This document shows positions 58,268 to 64,000 of a stretch of 64,000 bases of DNA, in pieces. The stretch is from contig NZ_JPHU01000002.1 of the NCBI RefSeq assembly GCF_000733125.1, positions 248,001-312,000 of the forward strand, in the 5' to 3' direction. The first letter of the stretch is position 1, and each line of letters starts with the position of its first letter. Below the pieces are notes generated by a model. The model worked only from the letters and a program-made list of their open reading frames with translations, was not told the DNA's origin and made no database searches. Source of the stretch: Parvularcula oceani (GTDB lineage: Bacteria; Pseudomonadota; Alphaproteobacteria; Caulobacterales; Parvularculaceae). Made by a program: the position numbers and the translations under genes.

Positions 58268-59554
58268 GTGGATCAGCCAGCACGCATGCGCAAACGACAG
58301 GGGCCCCGCCGCGCGGCCGGAGCCGCCCTCGCGCTGGCTGCGGGGTTGTGCGCCGTCGATCTCGCCGTGGCGCAGGAACATCCGATCGAGGTGACCGGCG
58401 AAGCCACGGTGGTCGGCGGGGTGGTCGACGGCGATGCGCGCGGCGACGCCGATGCGGTCCTCCGGGCGGAGGGTTCGACCCTGCTCGGCAATGGCCTCGA
58501 GCTCGGCGCGGGCGGATCGGTTCGCGCGGACGGCGACATGCCGGAGAACCTCTTCGCCGGCGGGCGCTATTCCTCCCTCACCGCGGGCGGGCCGCGAGGG
58601 CTCGGCATCTCTTCTGGCGATATCTATCTCGAAGGCGCCTATGTCTTCGCCCGCGGCAGCTTCGGCAGCGTGCATGTCGGCCGCGATGACGGGGTCGCCG
58701 CCCGCCTCGCCGTCACCTCCCCGACCATTTTCCGCTCGATCGGCGTGAATGACTGGCGCACGGATCTGACAGGGTTGAACGACGTCCACACGGTGAACGA
58801 TTTTTCGGGGTCGGCGACGAAGCTCACCTATATGCCGCCGGCCGGGTTCCTCGGCGGATTGATCGGCCAGCTCCAGCTCGGCCTTTCCTATGCCCCGACT
58901 CTGGCCGATTGCGGCGGCGACGCCTGCGCGCCCGTGCCGGGCTATGTCGTCCCGTTCGAGCCCGGCGCGTCGATCCAGGAGCAGTCTTGGCGCGACGTGG
59001 TCGAGGCGGCCGTCTACTACCAGAACGGCTTCGACGTCGGCAGCGAGCCGCTGCTGGTCGGACTCAGCGCCTCCTATGTCCGGGCGGACGAGGACGAGCC
59101 GGTGCTGAGGCCCGGCGCGGTCGCGCTGCCGCTCGGCGATTACAGGTCATATGCGCTGGGGCTGAACCTCGCTTATGGCAATGTGACGGTGGGCGGATCG
59201 GTCAAGTCGACCAATGCGGGCATCCTGAAAGAGCGCGACGAAGACTATCTCGCCTTCGATGCGGGCGTGACCTACGAGGCGGGCGACTGGAACTTCATGC
59301 TCGGCTATGGCGCGGCGGATGCCGAGCGCGATGCGGGGCTTCTCGTCGGCCCGATGAGCGGCGCCGATCCGGCGCTCATCCCCTATGCGCTCGACCGCCA
59401 GACCCAGACCGCGCAGGCCGGCGTCTCCAAGGTCTTCGACCAGGGCGTGACGCTCGGCGTGGCCGCGCAATTCGTGGACAGCGACAAACCCGATCCGCTG
59501 GGCGGCAAGGAAGACGCCGCCGCCATCGTGCTAGAAAGCGCGATCCGCTTCTAA
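58268..59554 (+). CDS. Outer-membrane porin
   Basis: A 428-residue protein with an N-terminal signal (AAGAALALAAGLCAVDLAVAQ) and a beta-barrel body of short alternating strands rich in Gly, Tyr and Asp (VEAAVYYQNGFDVGSEP, SYALGLNLAYGNVTVGGSVK), ending in a terminal Phe (AAIVLESAIRF). This is the gram-negative porin pattern. A disulfide loop near residue 215 (ADCGGDACAPV) is unusual for such porins. The start is GTG 58268, with ATG 58286 as an alternative that still begins before the signal peptide. It overlaps the thiamine-type gene by 4 bp. Confidence 0.88.
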   Translation: MDQPARMRKRQGPRRAAGAALALAAGLCAVDLAVAQEHPIEVTGEATVVGGVVDGDARGDADAVLRAEGSTLLGNGLELGAGGSVRADGDMPENLFAGGRYSSLTAGGPRGLGISSGDIYLEGAYVFARGSFGSVHVGRDDGVAARLAVTSPTIFRSIGVNDWRTDLTGLNDVHTVNDFSGSATKLTYMPPAGFLGGLIGQLQLGLSYAPTLADCGGDACAPVPGYVVPFEPGASIQEQSWRDVVEAAVYYQNGFDVGSEPLLVGLSASYVRADEDEPVLRPGAVALPLGDYRSYALGLNLAYGNVTVGGSVKSTNAGILKERDEDYLAFDAGVTYEAGDWNFMLGYGAADAERDAGLLVGPMSGADPALIPYALDRQTQTAQAGVSKVFDQGVTLGVAAQFVDSDKPDPLGGKEDAAAIVLESAIRF

Positions 59555-60120
59555 GGACCGAAGGCGCCGATCGCCGCGATCCCGCAAAAGGGCGTGCCGA
59601 TCAGGCGCTTCGTCGAAAGATCGTCGACACCGCCAAGCGCGAAGGCGGGATAAGGCAGGCGCTGCGCGATGGCCGATGCGCGGGCGGGGCCGAGCGCGGC
59701 AGCGCCCGGATGGCTTCGCGTCGGGAAGACCGGCGAAACGAAACCGAGATGCGGGCGCAGCGCCGCGGCCTTGGCCGCCCCTTCCCGCGGGCCGTGGACC
59801 GAGACCGTCCTGAGCCCCCTGCTCCAGCCATTATGCGCGCCGTCGCCGAAGCTGCCTCGCGCCGTCACGAAGAGGTGCCCCTTGCGCCGGGCCACGACCG
59901 CAGCCCTGTGCGCGAGGACGGCCCTGTCACCCGCACGAAGCCCGTAATGCCGGAAGACGATCAGGAGCGGCGGGAGGAGGCCTGCTCCCGGCAGCCGTTC
60001 CATAAGCGAAACGATATCCGGATGCCGTTCCTCATCCGTGAAGAGGGCGAGCGCGAAGGGGAGCGGAGAGCGCATGGGCGAAGCCCGGCGGACCGCATTC
60101 GCGGCTGCCTGTAGCCTCAT
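59551..60120 (-). CDS. Thiamine phosphate synthase/TenI-like protein
   Basis: A 189-residue TIM-barrel protein of the ThiE/TenI superfamily. Recognisable blocks are LPPLLIVFRHYG, FVSPVFPTRSHPGAAALGP (the phosphate/thiazole-binding loop) and YPAFALGGVDDLSTKRL. The N-terminus MRLQAAANAVRR matches the short helical start of alphaproteobacterial relatives, so ATG 60120 is chosen over 60144 and 60075. ThiE catalyses joining of thiazole and pyrimidine phosphates, while TenI releases thiazole; which applies cannot be told. It is divergent from yggS by 33 bp. Confidence 0.8.
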   Translation of the reverse strand: MRLQAAANAVRRASPMRSPLPFALALFTDEERHPDIVSLMERLPGAGLLPPLLIVFRHYGLRAGDRAVLAHRAAVVARRKGHLFVTARGSFGDGAHNGWSRGLRTVSVHGPREGAAKAAALRPHLGFVSPVFPTRSHPGAAALGPARASAIAQRLPYPAFALGGVDDLSTKRLIGTPFCGIAAIGAFGP

Positions 60121-60153
60121 GACACGCGCGGCGGTTTGGTTCATGCCGGAGAC

Positions 60154-60831
60154 ATGACAGACACAGCCCTCACCTTGAACCTCGAAGAGGTGCGAAGCCG
60201 GATCGCCCGCGCAGCGAGAGAGGCGGAGCGGGACCCCGGCGAGATCGCGCTGATCGCCGTCTCGAAGATGTTTCCCGCCGAACGGATCGCGCCCCTGCTT
60301 CAGGCGGGGCATCGCGATTTCGGCGAGAACCGCGTGCAGGAAGCGGCATCCAAATGGCCGGAACTGCGCGAGCGGTACGAGGATGTCGTGCTGCGCCTGA
60401 TCGGGCCGTTGCAGTCGAACAAGGCCGCCGATGCCGTGGCCCTGTTCGACGTGATCGAGAGCGTGGACCGCGAGAAGATCGCGCGCGTGCTCGCCGCCGA
60501 GATGGAGAAGCAGAACCGCCCCCTGCCCGTCTATGTCCAGGTGAACACGGGCGAAGAGCCGCAAAAGGCGGGCGTGACGCCCGCCGAGGCCGTCACCTTC
60601 GCAAAGCGCTGCCGGGAGGAACATGGCCTGGCGGTGGAGGGCCTGATGTGCATTCCGCCGCAGGATGAGCCGCCCGCCCCGCATTTCGCGCTCCTCCACG
60701 AGCTGGCGCGGGAGGCGGGCCTTTTGAAGCTCTCCATGGGCATGTCCGCCGATTACGAGGCGGCGGTGAGCCTCGGCGCGACCTCGGTCCGCGTCGGCTC
60801 CGGCATTTTCGGGGAGCGTCCGCCGAAATGA
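60154..60831 (+). CDS. YggS family pyridoxal phosphate homeostasis protein
   Basis: A 225-residue PLP-binding TIM-barrel protein (YggS/PROSC). The PLP lysine is Lys38 in LIAVSKMFP. Other family motifs are DFGENRVQEA, RLIGPLQSNKA, VYVQVNTGEEPQKAGV and LKLSMGMSADYEAAV with VRVGSGIFGER. It buffers free PLP and balances B6 and amino acid pools. It overlaps no gene upstream; its stop overlaps an ATG of the next gene (60828), but that gene more likely starts at 60846. Confidence 0.94.
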   Translation: MTDTALTLNLEEVRSRIARAAREAERDPGEIALIAVSKMFPAERIAPLLQAGHRDFGENRVQEAASKWPELRERYEDVVLRLIGPLQSNKAADAVALFDVIESVDREKIARVLAAEMEKQNRPLPVYVQVNTGEEPQKAGVTPAEAVTFAKRCREEHGLAVEGLMCIPPQDEPPAPHFALLHELAREAGLLKLSMGMSADYEAAVSLGATSVRVGSGIFGERPPK

Positions 60832-60845
60832 ACGAGGAGAACGCG

Positions 60846-61712
60846 ATGAGCGACAGCGAGCTTTATGCGGGCCGCACGGCCCTGGTCACCGGCGCATCGG
60901 CGGGCCTCGGCGCCGCCTATGCGCGCGGGCTGGCGCAGCGCGGCGCGGATCTGGTTCTGGTCGCGCGGCGCAGGGACCGGCTTCAGGCCTTGGCGGGAGA
61001 GATCGAAGGGCTCGGCCGCAGGGCGCGGGTGGTGACGGCCGACCTGTCAAAGCCCGAAGCGCCCGCCGCCATTCTCGAAGAGATCGGCGCGGCGCCGGAC
61101 ATCCTGATCAACAATGCGGGCTTCGGCCTGCCCGGCACCTATGCCAACACATCCTGGCCAGAGCAGCGCGACTTCCTCCAGCTCATGGTGACCGCCTGCG
61201 CCGAACTCGCTCACCATGCCAACATGGCCATGCATGAGCGCGGCTGGGGCCGGATCGTCAATGTGGCGAGCCTCGCCGGGATCGTGCCCGGCAGCGCGGG
61301 GCACACGCTCTATGGCGCGTCCAAGGCCTTCCTCATCAGCTTCTCGCAGAGCCTCGCCGCCGAAGGCGAGAGCGCAGGCGTGCGGGCGCAGGCCTGCTGT
61401 CCCGGCTTCACCTATACCGAGTTCCACGACGTGAACGGCACGCGGGAGCGGATGAAGGGCGTGTCGGAGCGGATGTGGATGGAGGCGGGCGCCGTGACCG
61501 AAGGGTCGCTGGATGCGCTGGAAGACGGGCCGGTCGTCTATGTCCCGGGGCGGGTCAATCAGGCGATCGCCCGCTCATCGCGCCTGATGGGACCCGAACT
61601 CGCCGCCAAGGTGATGAACAAGCAGTCCAAGGCCTATCGGCGGACCGAAGGGGGCATGCCGTCATCGGGTTCGGACCCCTCGTCCTCTTCTGGCAGCACG
61701 ACGACGACGTAA
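60846..61712 (+). CDS. SDR family oxidoreductase with a low-complexity tail overlapping rimM
   Basis: A 288-residue short-chain dehydrogenase. The cofactor loop is VTGASAGLGAAYA, with DILINNAGFGLPG and the active site NVASLAGIVPGSAGHTLYGASK. The fold is of the SDR type acting on ketones, substrate unknown. ATG 60846 is preferred to 60828 because a GAGGAG site is placed correctly upstream. The final about 20 residues (GSDPSSSSGSTTTT end) are low-complexity and are encoded antisense to the rimM 3' end, a 79-bp convergent overlap; perhaps an earlier stop codon has been lost. Confidence 0.9.
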   Translation: MSDSELYAGRTALVTGASAGLGAAYARGLAQRGADLVLVARRRDRLQALAGEIEGLGRRARVVTADLSKPEAPAAILEEIGAAPDILINNAGFGLPGTYANTSWPEQRDFLQLMVTACAELAHHANMAMHERGWGRIVNVASLAGIVPGSAGHTLYGASKAFLISFSQSLAAEGESAGVRAQACCPGFTYTEFHDVNGTRERMKGVSERMWMEAGAVTEGSLDALEDGPVVYVPGRVNQAIARSSRLMGPELAAKVMNKQSKAYRRTEGGMPSSGSDPSSSSGSTTTT

Positions 61713-62188
61713 CCGCCTTCGAGGCTCACCTCCGGCACGTCCTCCCGCGTGAAGGGCAGGACGATCAGGCCATTGCGGCCGGGCACGGCGGACAATTCGA
61801 TCAGATCGCCCGCACCGTGGTTGAGGACGGCCTTCACGCGTCCTGCAGGCGCGCCGTCTTCGGTCCTGGCTTCGAGGCCGACGAGATCGTCGAGATAGAA
61901 CTCGTCCTCGTCATCCGTTTCGGGCAGGCGATCGCGCGGGACAGAGAGCTTGAGGCCGGAATAGGCGTCGCAATCCTCTCGCGCGGTGATTTCCTTCGCC
62001 CGCGCCACGAACAGGCCGGGCTTCACCTCGCGGAGAAGCCGGACCGTCAGCGCGCGGCCGTCGGGCGTGAGGAGAGGGCCGTAGGCGGCGACCGCCTCCG
62101 GCTCTTCGGTGAAGCTGCGGAGCTTGAATTCGCCCCGCACGCCATGCGCGCCCGCGAACTGGCCCAGTATGACCTTGTCCGCAGGCAT
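61634..62188 (-). CDS. rimM: 16S rRNA processing protein RimM
   Basis: A 184-residue 30S maturation factor. The N-terminal beta-barrel has VILGQFAGAHGVRGEFKLRS and the PRC-barrel has EFYLDDLVGLEARTEDG and VLPFTREDVPEVSLE. The acidic C-terminus ends in SVRR. It follows rpsP by 6 bp, as in the usual operon, but trmD is missing from its usual place after it. Its 3' end overlaps the convergent SDR gene by 79 bp. Confidence 0.95.
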   Translation of the reverse strand: MPADKVILGQFAGAHGVRGEFKLRSFTEEPEAVAAYGPLLTPDGRALTVRLLREVKPGLFVARAKEITAREDCDAYSGLKLSVPRDRLPETDDEDEFYLDDLVGLEARTEDGAPAGRVKAVLNHGAGDLIELSAVPGRNGLIVLPFTREDVPEVSLEGGYVVVVLPEEDEGSEPDDGMPPSVRR

Positions 62189-62194
62189 GCGGGC

Positions 62195-62605
62195 TTACTC
62201 CGCGGTCTCTTCGGCGGCTTCGTCCTCGGCCGGCGCATTGGCGGCGGCTTCGGCGGCCTCTTTGGCGGCGCGTTCCTTCTCGGCCCGCTCTTCGACGCGC
62301 TCTTTCGCCTTCTGGCCCGGCTCGCCCTTCTTGGGGTTGTTGCCGTGCTTCCATTCCATCAGGCCGGCCGTGCCGAGGAAGCGCGCGACGCGCTCGGTCG
62401 GCTGGGCGCCGCGCTCGAGCCAGTGCTTGGCGCGGTCGGTGTCGAGCTGGATGCGGTTCTCGTCGTCCTTGGCGAGGAGCGGGTTGTAGGCGCCGATCTT
62501 CTCGATGAAGCGGCCATCGCGCGGCATGCGCGCATCGGCGACGACGATCGAGTAATAGGGCCGCTTCTTGGAGCCGCCGCGGGCGAGCCGGAGTTTGAGA
62601 GCCAT
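62195..62605 (-). CDS. rpsP: 30S ribosomal protein S16
   Basis: A 136-residue S16 with [35 protein letters not shown] and [16 protein letters not shown] in the conserved core, and a long Ala/Glu/Lys tail that is common in alphaproteobacteria. It lies 6 bp before rimM and after the small lipoprotein gene and ffh. Confidence 0.97.
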   Translation of the reverse strand: MALKLRLARGGSKKRPYYSIVVADARMPRDGRFIEKIGAYNPLLAKDDENRIQLDTDRAKHWLERGAQPTERVARFLGTAGLMEWKHGNNPKKGEPGQKAKERVEERAEKERAAKEAAEAAANAPAEDEAAEETAE

Positions 62606-62622
62606 GGTTCTGTCCTTGTCTT

Positions 62623-63042
62623 TCAGGAGTTCGGGATTGTTTCGATGACGATGTCGCCATCGCTTTCACGGCCGTCCGCGGTGCACGAACGGTAGATCGC
62701 TTCGTCCGCCGCCTCGACGGCGAAGCTGGCTTCACGCCGCTCAAGCGGCGTTGCGTCCTTGGGAAGGCGGGTGAAGGCGCTGACCTCTCCCGTGCCGTCC
62801 GCGTTCCGCACGATCACGCGGACCGGCAGATCGTCGTTGAAAAGAGCGGTGAATTCGGAGGCGCCGCCGCGCCGGCCGAGGGCCCCGCGCAGCGCGAAGC
62901 CCTCCTCGGCCAGAACCGCATCGCGCGCGCAGGCGGCCTCGATCGGTTCCCGGGCATAGTTCATCACGCTCAGCGTCTCGGTCTCGCCGGAGAGAGCACA
63001 TGCGCAGAGGAGCGTGAGGGGGGCCATCGGAAGCAGCCTCAC
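62623..63042 (-). CDS. Small exported protein of unknown function, possibly a lipoprotein
   Basis: A 139-residue protein with a short signal and cysteine-rich lipobox-like end (LLCAC), followed by an acidic mature part with no recognised domain ([33 protein letters not shown]). Its start GTG 63042 overlaps the ffh stop as GTGA; ATG 63027 is an alternative. It interrupts the usual ffh-rpsP adjacency. I do not recognise the family. Confidence 0.7.
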   Translation of the reverse strand: MRLLPMAPLTLLCACALSGETETLSVMNYAREPIEAACARDAVLAEEGFALRGALGRRGGASEFTALFNDDLPVRVIVRNADGTGEVSAFTRLPKDATPLERREASFAVEAADEAIYRSCTADGRESDGDIVIETIPNS

Positions 63043-64000
63043 TTCTTCTTCGGCCCGCCAAGGCCCGGCAGGCCGCCGAGTTTCGAAAGATCGGGCATGT
63101 CGCCCGGCGCGCCGCCGAGACCCGGCAAGTTCGGCGCGCCTCCGGGGGCTCCGCCGCCGGGCATTCCCGGCATGCCGCCGCCGAGCATCTTGGCCATGTT
63201 GGCCGCCATGCCGCGCTTTCCGCCCTTGCCCATCTTCTTCATCATGGTGGACATGCCCTGATGGGCCTTGAGGAGCTTGTTGACCTCCTGAACGGACGTG
63301 CCCGAGCCCGCCGCGACGCGCTTCTTGCGGCTCGCGTTGAGGAGCTTGGGGTTCTTGCGCTCCTTCTTCGTCATGGAGCTGATGATGGCTTCCTGGCGCC
63401 GGATCTGATTGTCGCCGAAGCCGCCCGCCGCATCGACGGCGCCTTTGAGTTTCCCCATGCCGGGCATGAGGCCCATGATCGCGTTCATGCCGCCCATCTT
63501 GCGCATCTGCGCGAACTGGTCGGCGAGGTCGTCGAGATCGAACTGGCCCTTGGCGAGCTTCTTGGCCGCGGCCTCGGCCTTTTTCTGGTCGATCTCCTCG
63601 GAGGCCTTCTCGACCAGCCCGACAATGTCGCCCATGCCGAGAATGCGGCCCGCCATGCGTTCGGGATCGAACGCGTCGAGAGCATCGAGCTTCTCGCCGA
63701 CGCCGGCGAACTTGATCGGCGCGCCCGTCACCTTGCGCATGGAGAGCGCGGCGCCGCCGCGGGCATCGCCGTCGAGACGGGTGAGGACCACGCCGGTGAC
63801 CGGCACGCGCGCCTTGAACCGCGTCGCCGTCTCGACCGCGTCCTGGCCGGTCAAAGCGTCGAGGACGAGCAGCGTTTCGGCGGGCTGCGCCACGCCATGA
63901 ACCTCGGCGACCTCGGCCATGAGCTGCTCGTCGATCGACAGGCGGCCAGCCGTATCGAGCATCACCACGTCGAAGCCCTGAAGCTTCGCCGCCTCCATCG
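63039..64000 (-). CDS. ffh: Signal recognition particle protein Ffh (5' end outside window)
   Basis: The C-terminal 320 residues of the SRP54 GTPase. Visible are the G-domain end (DVVMLDTAGRLSIDEQLMAE, VLTRLDGDARGGAAL), GVGEKLDALDAFDPERMAGR, and the methionine-rich M domain that binds 4.5S RNA and signal peptides (FAQMRKMGGMNAIMGLMPGM, SMTKKERKNPKLLNASRKKR), with a Gly/Pro-rich tail. The N and early G domains lie past the right edge. It overlaps the next gene by 4 bp. Confidence 0.96.
   Translation of the reverse strand, partial: MEAAKLQGFDVVMLDTAGRLSIDEQLMAEVAEVHGVAQPAETLLVLDALTGQDAVETATRFKARVPVTGVVLTRLDGDARGGAALSMRKVTGAPIKFAGVGEKLDALDAFDPERMAGRILGMGDIVGLVEKASEEIDQKKAEAAAKKLAKGQFDLDDLADQFAQMRKMGGMNAIMGLMPGMGKLKGAVDAAGGFGDNQIRRQEAIISSMTKKERKNPKLLNASRKKRVAAGSGTSVQEVNKLLKAHQGMSTMMKKMGKGGKRGMAANMAKMLGGGMPGMPGGGAPGGAPNLPGLGGAPGDMPDLSKLGGLPGLGGPKKK

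Noticed and set aside
40098-62605. A prophage or genomic island as the cause of the split ribosomal operon
   Set aside because: No integrase, transposase, tRNA or repeat boundary was seen; the 20 kb contain ordinary metabolic and essential genes.

Overview
The window is a chromosomal segment of a GC-rich (about two thirds G+C by eye) alphaproteobacterium. Two conserved alphaproteobacterial gene strings support this: miaB-phoH-ybeY-corC-lnt-HTH-metK-trmB, and DUF3576-leuS-lptE-holA. So do a PMP3 peptide, a cobalamin riboswitch on btuB, and outer-membrane proteins (porin, LptE, BtuB). A microbial rhodopsin close to the xenorhodopsin/Anabaena sensory rhodopsin clade, whose key residues fall at the positions I recall for the Parvularcula oceani inward proton pump, makes Parvularculales my best guess; that is inference. 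No phage, insertion sequence, CRISPR array, tRNA or rRNA was found.

Layout: 1-5.3 kb holds an SDR and a methylcrotonyl-CoA-type biotin carboxylase (leftward), then an alanine/glycine:cation symporter with a secreted isoaspartyl peptidase. 5.3-8.4 kb holds small membrane proteins and malate dehydrogenase. The only long gap (8.44-9.03 kb) carries a striking set of three tandem hairpins with nearly identical loops. 9.0-20.4 kb: M28 peptidase, a YhaN/YhaO-like DNA repair pair, B12 riboswitch-btuB, glycerol kinase, PhoD-like phosphatase, and a DUF418 gene broken at a poly-C tract. 20.4-27.4 kb: orphan response regulator, L,D-transpeptidase, and the rimP-nusA-ylxR-infB operon with a terminator in its leader. 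27.5-37.7 kb: glycosyltransferase, then trmB-metK-HTH-lnt-corC-ybeY-phoH-(unknown)-miaB, with a repeat-bearing TrmB and a candidate methionine-regulon operator before metK. 37.8-45.1 kb: MscS channel, TetR-like protein, trmD-rplS, an M16 peptidase and the rhodopsin. 45.2-50.3 kb: a valine/branched-chain catabolic operon (thiolase, ABM, mmsA, SDR, GFA, mmsB). 50.4-53.1 kb: DUF1810, a VPLPA-CTERM surface protein, a DUF5872/Rho_N-like repeat protein and a DUF2141 lipoprotein. 53.2-58.0 kb: holA, lptE, leuS, DUF3576. 58.3-64 kb: porin, TenI-like ThiE, YggS, SDR, then rimM, rpsP, a small lipoprotein and ffh (cut by the window edge).

How the genes fit together: most are housekeeping genes for translation (infB, nusA, rimP, rpsP, rplS, trmD, trmB, miaB, rimM, leuS, metK), envelope building (lnt, lptE, L,D-transpeptidase, porin) and amino-acid catabolism (MCC, mmsA/mmsB, thiolase, isoaspartyl peptidase). 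The usual ffh-rpsP-rimM-trmD-rplS order is split: trmD-rplS lies 20 kb from rimM in the same orientation. The most noteworthy items are the xenorhodopsin-like gene, the three-hairpin candidate RNA at 8.59-8.77 kb, the 36-bp in-frame tandem repeat inside trmB, and the leader terminator ahead of rimP.
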